This document shows positions 11,835-20,389 of a stretch of 64,000 bases of DNA, piece after piece. Below the pieces are notes generated by a model. The model did no database searches. It was given only the letters and a program-made list of their open reading frames with translations, and was not told the origin of the DNA. Origin of the DNA: Megaustenia siamemsis (taxonomy: Eukaryota > Mollusca > Gastropoda > Stylommatophora > Ariophantidae); assembly GCA_032433765.1 (NCBI GenBank), contig JAVIAB010000024.1, positions 13,879,626-13,943,625 of the forward strand, read 5' to 3'. The position numbers and the translations under genes were made by a program. Position 1 is the stretch's first letter, and each line of letters starts with the position of its first letter.

Positions 11835-12180
11835 ATAGTTTATTTATTAAAATCACTAACATAGAACTATGGACATGTACCAGTCAAGTACCAGTGGATA
11901 AAGAGATACCGCGAAGACGATGACGCAGGATAGAACACACATTTCGGAAGCAAACTGAGAGCATTACACAACATAACCGTTTTATGAATCCCCAGGGAAA
12001 AAGACAAAGAGGAAGCCAAAGGAATTCTTGGAGAAGACAGATGGAAACAGAGATGAAGATGATGGGGAAAACATGGAACGATCTTAAAAGATGGCAAGAA
12101 ACAGAACGGCTAGGAAAGTGTTTGTTAAAGACCTATCCTCCACAGGGATCTGAAAGGTAGAAGAGGAGAAGACTATCTTT
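11835..12180 (+). mobile_element. Non-LTR retrotransposon 3' end (family E)
   Basis: Joined across frameshifts, the plus strand shows blocks typical of a LINE C-terminus: W-I-K-R...H, N-P-Q-G-K-R-(K/Q)-R-G, WRRQMETE and M-M-G-K-T-W-N-D-L. It matches 31310-31867 (-), for example GTACCAGTCAA followed by GTGGATAAAGAGATAC. Stops near 11935 and 12050 make it a pseudogene. Confidence 0.75.
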
Positions 12181-12356
12181 ATAGATCTACTATTCCCCTT
12201 TTGAATCCCGACTATTATATTGACCAAGTGTTTTCAATCATTGGCTCATTTGTATATCTCTCATTTTTGTTATATTCCTCTTCCTCATATATTTATTCCA
12301 AAATTTATATTTTTCATGAATTTACTGCTAGTCCTGGTCGATTTTTGTTTTCTTCA
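12181..12356. other. AT-rich spacer
   Basis: No recognised feature between the LINE end and the 29-bp minisatellite. Confidence 0.45.
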
Positions 12357-14142
12357 AAATGTGTCTTTGTGCACTGGTTACATTAAGGTGTGTCTTTGTG
12401 CACTGGTTACATTAAGGTGTGTCTATGTGCACTGGTTACATTAAGGTGTGTCTATGTGCACTGGTTACATTAAGGTGTGTCTATGTGCACTGGTTACATT
12501 CAGGTGTGTCTTTGTGCACTGGTTACATTCAGGTGTGTCTATGTGCACTGGTTACATTCAGGTGTGTCTATGTGCACTGGTTACATTCAGATGCTTCTGT
12601 GTGCATTGGTTACATTCAGATGTGGCTTTGTGCACTGGTTACATTCAGATGTGGCTTTGTGCACTGGTTACATTCAGATGTGGCTTTGTGCACTGTTACA
12701 TTCAGATGTGGTTATGTGCACTGGTTACATTCAGATGTGGCTTTGTGCACTGGTTACATTCAGATGTGGCTTTGTGCACTGGTTACATTCAGATGTGGCT
12801 TTGTGCACTGGTTACATTCAGATGTGGCTTTGTGTACTGGTTACATTCAGATGTGGCTTTGTGTACTGGTTACATTCAGATGTGGCTGTGTGCACTGGTT
12901 ACATTTAGATGTGGCTTTGTGTACTGGTTACATTCAGATGTGGCTTTGTGTACTGGTTACATTCAGATGTGACTTTGTGTACTGGTTACATTCAGATGTG
13001 GCTTTGTGTACTGGTTACATTCAGATGTGGCTTTGTGTACTGGTTACATTCAGATGTGGCTTTGTGTACTGGTTACATTCAGGTGTGTCTTTGTGCAGCG
13101 GTTACATTCAGGTGTGTCTATATGCACTGGTTACATTCAGCTGTGTCTATGTGCACTGGTTACATTCATGTGTGTCTATGTGCACTGGTTACATTCAGAT
13201 GCGTCTTTGTGCACTGGTTACATTTAGATGCGTCTTTGTGCACCGGTTACAGTCAGATGTGGTTATGTGCACTGGTTACAGTTAGATGTGGCTTTGTGCA
13301 CTGGTTACATTTAGATGTGGCTTTGTGTACTTGTTACATTCAGATGCGGCTTTGTGTACTGGTTACATTCAGATGTGGCTTTGTGCACTGGTTACATTCA
13401 GATGTGGCTTTGTGTACTGGTTACATTCAGATGTGGCTTTGTGTACTGGTTACATTCAGATGTGGCTTTGTGTACTGGTTATATTCAGATGTGGCTTTGT
13501 GCACTGGTTACATTCAGATGTGGCGTTGTGTACTGGTTACATTCAGATGCGGCTTTGTGTACTGGTTACATTCAGATGTGGCTTTGTGCACTGGTTACAT
13601 TCAGATGTGGCTTTGTGCACTGGTTACATTCAGATGTGGCTTTGTGTACTGGTTACATTCAGGTGTGTCTTTGTGCACTGGTTACATTCAGGTGTGTCTA
13701 TATGCACTGGTTACATTCAGCTGTGTCTATGTGCACTGGTTACATTCATGTGTGTCTATGTGCACTGGTTACATTCAGATGCGTCTTTGTGCACTGGTTA
13801 CATTCAGATGTGGCTTTGTGCACTGGTTACATTCAGATGTGGCTTTGTGCACTGGTTACAGTCAGATGTGGTTATGTGCACTGGTTACAGTCAGATATGG
13901 CTTTGTGCACTGGTTACATTTAGATGTGGCTTTGTGTACTGGTTACATTCAGATGCGGCTTTGTGTACTGGTTACATTCAGATGTGGCTTTGTGCACTGG
14001 TTACATTCAGATGTGGCTTTGTGTACTGGTTACATTCAGATGTGGCTTTTTTGTACTGGTTACATTCAGATGTGGCTTTGTGTACTTGTTACATTCAGAT
14101 GCGGCTTTGTGTACTGGTTACATTCAGATGTGTCTTTGTGCA
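12357..14142. repeat. 29-bp minisatellite, about 61 units
   Basis: Units contain TTTGTGCACTGGTTACATTC followed by AGATGTGGC or AGGTGTGTC. Because 29 is not a multiple of three, the stop-free units give similar long apparent proteins in all three plus frames, repeating every 87 bases; these are artefacts. A block with the TATATGCACTGG and CAGCTGTGTC variants at ~13085-13215 recurs at ~13665-13795, an offset of 580 bp (20 units). The array ends abruptly against an RTE fragment at 14143. Confidence 0.96.
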
Positions 14143-14592
14143 GTTCTTAAATGTTATGTAGAGCCAGTCTTAACATATGGATGTGAATCATGGTCAATAG
14201 GACAACTGACAAAAAAAAAATCACAGGAGTCTGTAGAAATGTGGTTTTACAGAAGAATGTTGAGAATACCATGGACAGCTAAGAAGAGTAATGAAAATGT
14301 TCCGAGAGAGGTCAAAGCAAAAAGAGAACTAATTTCCAATATTATGAAGAAACAATCATCATTTTTGGTCATGTAATGAAAAGAGAACAGATGGAATAGA
14401 TTGTAATAGCTGGAAAAATTGAGGGACGAAGAGATAGAGGGGAGCAATGAGAAAAAATACCAGACAGCTTAAGAGAATGGCTTGGCAGAAGGTCGACAAC
14501 AGAAATGATAAATAACTGTCGAAATCGAAAGTTGTGGAGAGACATTATCACCTACGCCAGCAGGCCCGTTACTTGACGATAATGATGATGAA
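14143..14592 (+). mobile_element. RTE LINE 3' end (family C), 5'-truncated
   Basis: Starts at GTTCTTAAATGTTATGTAGA and carries the YGCESW, WFYRRMLRIPW and AKRELISNI blocks in one frame up to a stop near 14376. The remaining C-terminal blocks are in other frames. It ends with TGATGATG-like triplets. It abuts the 29-bp array directly, and its start matches the truncation point of the copies at ~26450 and 28773. Confidence 0.83.
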
Positions 14593-14663
14593 TACTTTAG
14601 AAGTTAATCCATGAAAGAAAGAAAAAACATTAAAGATTGGTAAATATGAGTTGGTTATAATTA

Positions 14664-14835
14664 GTCGAAGGCCCCGGTATCATTGCAAACGAATTAAAAT
14701 CTATAATTGTTCCAACAGCCCATGACATGGGAATTTTCTCAGAATTAAAACTCATCTCATTTAAGGATCCAATCAAAGAAAGACAGATGCAGTGCTCATT
14801 ATAGCAACTACAGCACACGCCAAAAGACAATGTCA
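14664..14835 (+). repeat. Dispersed repeat of unknown class, copy 1
   Basis: Similar to 47213-47371 plus 47757-47790: AAGGCCCCGGTATCATTGCA against AAGGTCCCGGTATCACTACA, and CAGCACACGCCAAAAGACA against CAGCACACGTCAAAAGACA. The conserved blocks suggest a former coding segment, but I cannot name a family. Confidence 0.55.
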
Positions 14836-15003
14836 AGGGGCCACCGAAAGTGAACGCAACTGAACTGTCCTTCATCATACGAAATCATTATTCATCGTTA
14901 GCAATCGGTTTATCGAAACACGATCCGGGTGAAAAACACAGGTCACGGTGTGCACAGAGCACTAAACTCAGGAGCTCCAGCAGCAAGCCGGACTTGGACA
15001 TTT
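14836..15003. other. Unassigned sequence
   Basis: No recognised feature; leads into the inverted family H SINE. Confidence 0.4.
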
Positions 15004-15328
15004 ATATTTTGCGTTCGCCAGATTTTGCTTCTCACGAAGTTTCTAGAAACTAGGAACTGAATTTTGCGTGTTAATCCGTTTTTTCCCCGGCAGCGTGTGC
15101 ACAGGGGTCCCTTGCCGCACAGGCAGATAACTCCGTCTTCGGAGATACTCATATTTTTTTTTGTCGATGAGTAATTGACGTTTCAAGCCGGGTTTCGCTG
15201 CTGAGACCAGGGGTGGTTGCCGCAGAGAGAAATTATTTTTAAAAATCCCAACCGGTGCAGCCGGGATTTGAACCCACAACCACTCTGTCTCGAGGCCGGC
15301 GTTTTGCCTCGAGACCAACCAGTCCCAA
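15004..15328 (-). mobile_element. tRNA-derived SINE (family H), copy 2
   Basis: On the minus strand the head reads GGGACTGGTTGGTCTCGAGG (A-box region), then GGGTTCAAATCCCGGCTGC (B box). Its body matches 6983-7316 through the GGTCTCAGCAGCGA-like and GTATCTCCGAAGACGG-like segments. The tRNA-like stem sequences are better preserved than in copy 1. Confidence 0.8.
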
Positions 15329-15425
15329 GACTTGGAAAATGAGGAAAATGCAACAAGGAACACTTTTCAGACTGAACCTCAATGGTTCCCATCCCATATC
15401 TGCCATGTTGACCTGAAGCCCTGGC
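15329..15425 (-). repeat. Short shared repeat, copy 1
   Basis: On the minus strand it encodes a stretch with KSVPCCIFLIFQV, paralleled by KSVPSSNFLILQV at 32200-32290 (-). DNA similarity includes GGAACACTTTTCA and ATGAGGAAA. Probably a fragment of one transposon family. No further identification. Confidence 0.45.
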
Positions 15426-15564
15426 ATATATGAAAGTTTCAAAGTGTGCAACATTCAATTTGTAAACACAAACGTTTTTTTTATTATAAATATTATAATA
15501 TATTTATGTAAATATTAATATTAAAACAGGTAAATGAATTTAAATGTTTGTGAACTTTGTTAAC
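15426..15564. other. AT-rich spacer
   Basis: Nothing recognised. Confidence 0.4.
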
Positions 15565-16098
15565 CGCAGACGGAAGATGTACAAAAGAGGTGAGATGCAG
15601 AATGGCTCATCAAAAGCAGCTTACCAAAAAATGAGGAAGATACAATGTAATCCATTTTTGTCGATAGAAACAAGAAAAAGAGTTCTTAAATGTTACGTAG
15701 AGCCAGTCTTAACATATGGATGCGAATCATGGACAATAGGAAAACAGACAAGAAAATCACTGGAGTCTGTAGAAATGTGGTTTTACAGAAGAATATTGAG
15801 AGTACCATGGACAGCTAAGAAGAGTAAAGAAAATGTTCTGAGAGAGGTCAAAGCAAAAAGAGAGCTAATTTCCAATATTAGGAAGAAACAATCATAATTT
15901 TTTGGCCATGTAATGAGAAGAGAACAACTGGAATATATTGTAACAACTGGCAAAATTGATAGACGAAGAGATGGCAGCAAAGAGAAAAAATAACAGACAG
16001 CTTAAGAGAATGGCTTAGCAGAAGGTCAACAACAGAAATGATAAATAGCTGTCAGCCTACGTTAGCAGGTTGGGTACTTGATGATGATGATGATGATA
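15565..16098 (+). mobile_element. RTE LINE 3' end (family C)
   Basis: Frame 15544-15897 covers K-A-A-Y-Q-K-M-R-K-I, YGCESWTIGKQTRKS, WFYRRILRVPWTAKKS and KRELISNIRKKQS before an early TAA. FGHVMRREQLEYIVTTGKI then follows in the same frame after that stop. A deletion near 15970-15980 disrupts the basic region, and a later deletion removes part of the R-D-R-K-L-W block. It ends in (ATG)n at 16079-16096. Upstream of 14143-equivalent sequence it is longer than the sister copy at 14143. Confidence 0.86.
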
Positions 16099-16186
16099 TT
16101 TATTTATATTATTTTAAGATACAGCTGTTTTACAATTACTTTGAGGGTAAAATTGAAGTGTAGTAAACTTTCCCTCCATTCCTTGC

Positions 16187-16430
16187 TAGGCAAATGGGAA
16201 ATATGGTGTTAGTGACCGTATTTAATGTATATGGCCACGGCAAATTTCTGGATAATGTGGTCGGCATCACGCCAGGCCGTCTTTACTTCTCAAAAAATCT
16301 GATATTTATTTGTAGAGGCTGGGTGAACCCCGGGGCCTTGTCGATCCGAAAAAAGCCGCCACTTTTGGGGATCGAACCGGGACTGTTTTGATTAGGAAGC
16401 GAGCACACAAGCCACTGAACCAATGAGAGT
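16187..16430 (-). mobile_element. Divergent tRNA-derived SINE
   Basis: On the minus strand, an A-box-like TTGGTTCAGTGGCTTGTG and B box GGTTCGATCCCC are followed by the GGTTCACCCAGCC-like and ATGTGGTCGGCATC-complement body of the main SINE family, with many differences. It seems an older or separate subfamily lacking the CCAAGTGGCG tail. Confidence 0.7.
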
Positions 16431-16552
16431 TCATAATAGAAGAAACACTTTTTTTTATTTTTCATGGAAGACACAAATGTGCAAATCAATCAAAGTCTCA
16501 CTGATGAAACAATTGTGGGCAGGATATGATCTGTGCAATTTAAAGAGGATGA

Positions 16553-18375
16553 GGGAGAGAATAGAAGAGGAAGGGAGAGAGAATAGAAGAGAGAGAGGGA
16601 GAGATTAGAAGAGGAAGAGAGAAAGAATAGAAGAGAGAGAGGGAGAGAATAGAAGAGGAAGAGAGAGAGAATAGAAGAGAGAGAGAATGAGAGAATAGAA
16701 GAGGAAGAGTATAGAAGAGGGAGATGGAGGGCGAGATAGAGAGGGAAAGGAAGAGACTGTGAGAGATTGAGAGAGGAAGAGAGATGGAGGGAAGAAGAGA
16801 GATGGAGGGAAGAAGAGAAATGGAGGGAAGAAGAGAGATGGAGGGAGGAAGAGAGATGGAGGGAGGAAGAGCGATGGAGGGAGGAAGAGAGATGGAGGGA
16901 GGAAGATAGATGGAAGGAGGAAGATAGATGGAGGGAGGAAGATAGATGGAGGGAGGAAGAGAGATGGAGGGAGGAAGATAGATGGAAGGAGGAAGAGAGA
17001 TGGAGGGAGGAAGATAGATGGAAGGAGAAAGAGAGATGGAGGGAGGAAGATAGATGGAAGGAGGAAGATAGATGGAAGGAGGAAGAGAGATGGAGGGAGG
17101 ACGAGAGATGGAGGGAGGAAGAGAGATGGAGAGAGGAAGATAGATGGAGGGAGGAAGATAGATGGAGGGAGGAAGATAGATGGAAGGAGGAAGATAGATG
17201 GAGGGAGGAAGAGAGATGGAGGGAGGAAGATAGATGGAGGGAGGAAGATAAATGGAAGGAGGAAGATAGATGGAGGGAGGAAGATAGATGGAGGGAGGAA
17301 GAGAGATGGAGGGAGGAAGATAGATGGAGGGAGGAAGAGAGATGGAGGGAGGAAGAGAGATGGAGGGAGGAAGAGAGATGGAGGGAGGAAGAGAGATGGA
17401 GGGAGGAAGATAGATGGAAGGAGGAAGATAGATGGAAGGAGGAAGATAGATGGAGGGAGGAAGAGAGATGGAGGGAGGAAGAGAGATGGAGGGAGGAAGA
17501 GAGATGGAAGGAGGAAGAGAGATGGAAGGAGGAGAGAGAGATGGAGGGAGGAAGAGAGATGGAGGGAGGAAGAGAGATGGAGGGAGGAAGAGAGATGGAA
17601 GGAGGAAGAGAGATGGAGGGAGGAAGAGAGATGGAGGGAGGAAGAGAGATGGAGGGAGGAAGAGAGATGGAGGGAGGAAGAGAGATGGAGGGAGGAAGAG
17701 AGATGGAGGGAGGAAGAGAGATGGAGGGAGGAAGAGAGATGGAGGGAGGAAGATAGATGGAAGGAGGAAGATAGATGGAAGGAGGAAGATAGATGGAGGG
17801 AGGAAGAGAGATGGAGGGAGGAAGAGAGATGGAGGGAAGAAGAGAGATGGAGGGAGGAAGAGAGATGGAGGGAAGAAGAGAGATGGATGGAAGAAGAGAG
17901 ATGGATGGAAGAAGAGAGATGAAAGGAAGAAGAGAGATGGAGGGAAGAAGAGAGATGGAGGGAAGAAGAGAGATGCAGGGAAGAAGAGAAATGGAGGGAA
18001 GAAGAGAGATGGAGGGAGGAAGACAGATGAAAGGAGGAAGATAGATGGAGGGAGGAAGAGAGATGGAGGGAGGAAGAGAGATGGAGGGAGGAAGATAGAT
18101 GGAAGGAGGAAGAGAGATGCAGGGAAGAAGAGAGATGCAGGGAAGAAGAGAGATGCAGGGAAGAAGAGAAATGGAGGGAAGAAGATAGATGGAGGGAAGA
18201 AGAGAGATGCAGGGAAGAAGAGAGATGCAGGGAAGAAGAGAAATGGAGGGAAGAAGTGAGATGGAGGGAGGAAGACAGATGGAGGGAGGAAGAGAGATGG
18301 AGGGAGGAAGAGAGATGGAGGGAGTAAGAGAGATGGAGGAAGGGAGGGAGGGAGAGAGATAGATTGGGAGAGAGA
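16553..18375. repeat. 18-bp purine-only-strand minisatellite, about 90 units
   Basis: The core from ~16780 to 18345 is AGAGATGGAGGGAGGAAG and variants (ATAGATGGAAGG, AGATGCAGGGAAG). The left flank 16553-16775 is irregular AGAGAGAATAGAAG sequence. The plus strand is nearly free of pyrimidines except one T per unit. The minus strand has a stop-free 6-residue-repeat frame (leucine, phenylalanine/isoleucine, proline, serine) that I reject as a gene. The right edge lies ~75 bases beyond the exon donor at 18451. Confidence 0.95.
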
Positions 18376-18451
18376 GAGAGAGATGTCTGTGTATGTCAGC
18401 ATTGTCTCAGTAAATAGTGATACCGTGTTACACAAACACACAGACTGGTAC

Positions 18452-18652
18452 CGTGACTCCAAGAAAACTGGTCTCATTTAGAACTTTGCCGATCGCTGGT
18501 CCACGGAACAAATCTGACGTCATGATGACATCATCAAGTAGGCGGTCCAGAGCTTTGGCTACCACCCACACACCATCATAGGCGTACCCATGGTATTTAC
18601 TAAACTCCGCCCCTCTCGCTTTGTTGTACAGGTCCAGATATTCTGCTGGTCT
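18452..18652 (-). CDS. Exon of a GABA-B receptor-like gene (extracellular ligand-binding domain)
   Basis: The minus-strand frame encodes 67 residues (coding AGA to ACG) including EFSKYHGYAYDGVWVVAKAL and GKVLNETSFLGVT. This pattern is characteristic of the Venus-flytrap (ANF receptor) domain of metabotropic GABA-B receptors, just before their G-x-V-x-F strand; NETxFxGVT is closer to subunit-2-type than subunit-1-type receptors. In that family the domain lies outside the plasma membrane and, in subunit 2, supports heterodimerisation with the GABA-binding subunit. Splice sites fit: TTCATAG acceptor just before 18652 and a GTACCA donor from 18451, both in phase 0. The donor is a poor match to GTRAGT. 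The frame has no stop for 201 bases and codon use is more balanced than nearby AT-rich DNA. No other exon of the gene was recognised, so its neighbours lie outside or in introns here. It could be a pseudogene exon. Confidence 0.75.
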
Positions 18653-18783
18653 CTATGAATATAGAAATATGTGAATTTTTAGTGCAGGTGACAGTTCTTG
18701 ACTTAATTAATGTTAAAGTTTAGGAATAGTTTCTTTTTAATGAGAACATAGAACACTAAATATTTGGTATTGCCTATATTAGG
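18653..18783 (-). other. Presumed intron upstream of the GABA-B-like exon
   Basis: AT-rich sequence ending, in minus-strand sense, in a pyrimidine-rich TTTCTATATTCATAG acceptor. No coding signal. The RTE element starting at ~18784 would lie in this intron in antisense orientation. Confidence 0.5.
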
Positions 18784-20125
18784 TTAAAATCTATCTTTAT
18801 AGCCATACCGAAGAAATCAGGCGCCACTGATTGTGAATACCATCGCACTATTAGTCTCATGAGACATATGTCTAAAATATTACTAAGAATAATCATGAGA
18901 CGTGTACGGAACAAAATAAAACCAGAAATAAGTGAGGAACAATGTGGATTTGTGGAAGGAAAGGGCACCAATAATGCAATATACATCTTAAGGACATTGA
19001 TAGAAAGATCTATAGAGGTAAAGAAAGATCTATATATGTGCTTTATAGACTACACGAAAGCATTTGACAAAGTAAAGCATGTGGAAATAATCAATATGCT
19101 GGAGAAATTAAACATTGATGGCAAGGATCTGCGAATCATAAAATACAAGTACTGGCAACAAACAGCAGATATACGAATTAATAACCAAACAGGACAATTC
19201 CAATATATAAAACAAGGCGTCAGACAAGGCTGTGTTCTGTCACCGGACTTGTTTTCACTTTACAGCGAACATATTATGAGATCAATAGTAGACAAAAAAG
19301 GAATTGAAGTCAACGGTCACAACATAAATAATTTACGATATGCGGATGACACAGTCTTAATAGCAGAGACAGAGAACGAACTACAAGAAATGATAGACAT
19401 AATAGTAGAAGAAAGCAACAAGAAAGGTCTCAGTCTGAATAATAAGAAAACATTTGTAATGGTTATATCGAAGAAACAATCATCACCATCATGCAGCATA
19501 AAAATAAACGAGACAAACCTGAAACAAGTACAACGTTTCAAATACTTGGGCACAATAATAACATCAGATGGGAGATGCACCACAGAAATAAAAAGCAGAA
19601 TAGCTCAGGCCAAAATAGCATTTCAGAAAATGAAAAATATCTTATGCAACAAACCTATGTCTATAAAAATGAGAAAGAGAGTTCATCGGTGCTATATAGA
19701 ACCAGTTCTGACCTATGGAAGCGAATCATGGACAGTAGACAAACAAATGAAAAGACGATTAGAGGCCACAGAGATGGGATTTCTCAGAAGAATGTTGAAA
19801 GTTCCCTGGACAGATAAAAAGACCAATGAGGTAGTTCTCAAAGAGGCCAACACAAAAAGGGAGCTCTTAAAAAACATCAGAAAGAAGCAATCAACATTTT
19901 TCGGGCACATCTTGAGAAGAGGAAAGTTAGAATACTTGGTTACAACTGGCAAAATAAAAGGAAAGAGAGATCGCGGACGACAAAGAGAGAAAATACTGTA
20001 TAGCTTGGTGTCATGGCATGGAAAACAGTCAACAACAGAACTGATACGATGCACTGTAGATAGAAGATTGTGGAGGGACATGATCGCCTACGCCTACCGG
20101 CAGGGTACATGATGATGATGATATT
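18784..20125 (+). mobile_element. RTE-type LINE (family A), 5'-truncated, longest copy
   Basis: Recognisable homology starts at a KKSGATDCEYHRTISL block around 18811-18858 and runs to the stop at 20110-20112 plus a short ATG-triplet tail. The endonuclease and N-terminal reverse transcriptase are missing. Other family A pieces in the window (1648, 2562, 3361, 24162, 44770) are more decayed, so this is the reference copy. It lies antisense to the GABA-B-like exon, about 130 bases from it. Confidence 0.9.
18859..20112 (+). CDS. RTE-clade reverse transcriptase, C-terminal 417 residues, uninterrupted
   Basis: In LINEs this enzyme copies the element RNA at a nicked target (target-primed reverse transcription). 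Order of motifs: EEQCGFVEGKGT (residues 26-37), FIDYTKAFDKV with motif A aspartate at 64, VRQGCVLSPDLF (121-132), catalytic YADD at 161-164, KKTFVMVIS, FKYLGTIITSDG, then the RTE C-terminal region with YGSESWTVD, WTDKKTNE, FFGHILRRGKLE and LWRDMIAY. The frame is open upstream to 18760, so the ATG at 18859 is only the first methionine of a truncated frame, not a natural start. No stop or frameshift in 417 codons suggests a fairly recent insertion, but without an endonuclease domain it cannot move alone. The C-terminal layout is like BovB/RTE; clade assignment is from memory of family features. Confidence 0.88.
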   Translation: MRHMSKILLRIIMRRVRNKIKPEISEEQCGFVEGKGTNNAIYILRTLIERSIEVKKDLYMCFIDYTKAFDKVKHVEIINMLEKLNIDGKDLRIIKYKYWQQTADIRINNQTGQFQYIKQGVRQGCVLSPDLFSLYSEHIMRSIVDKKGIEVNGHNINNLRYADDTVLIAETENELQEMIDIIVEESNKKGLSLNNKKTFVMVISKKQSSPSCSIKINETNLKQVQRFKYLGTIITSDGRCTTEIKSRIAQAKIAFQKMKNILCNKPMSIKMRKRVHRCYIEPVLTYGSESWTVDKQMKRRLEATEMGFLRRMLKVPWTDKKTNEVVLKEANTKRELLKNIRKKQSTFFGHILRRGKLEYLVTTGKIKGKRDRGRQREKILYSLVSWHGKQSTTELIRCTVDRRLWRDMIAYAYRQGT

Positions 20126-20389
20126 AGGTTAGTCGGTAGACTATCAGCACAGCACATCGATCAACTCCATGATACACATATTTCTATTCTACAGTTCGTT
20201 CACAAAATCGTGCCCACAGAGTTTATTAATTATCTCCGAAACTATTTGATGAATTTCTGTAATTATTTTTCGTGAAATCTTATTTTTTTCACCGACCTTC
20301 AGTCTGATTTGTTTTGCCCTATTGTCATGCATTTAGGAAAGATTTTTGCTTATTTGAGATATATAAAAATATTATTTTTTTTGCTTGTC
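20126..20389. other. AT-rich spacer
   Basis: Nothing recognised before the 45-bp array. Confidence 0.45.

Noticed and set aside
12201..14161. Several overlapping Cys/Trp/Leu-rich frames
   Set aside because: All three plus frames give the same repeat because the unit is 29 bp and stop-free. Not a gene family.
16540..18477. 645-codon minus-strand frame rich in Pro, Ser, Leu and Phe
   Set aside because: It reads the 18-bp purine array on its pyrimidine strand, and other frames are open as well. It overlaps the GABA-B-like exon in a different frame and has no domain.
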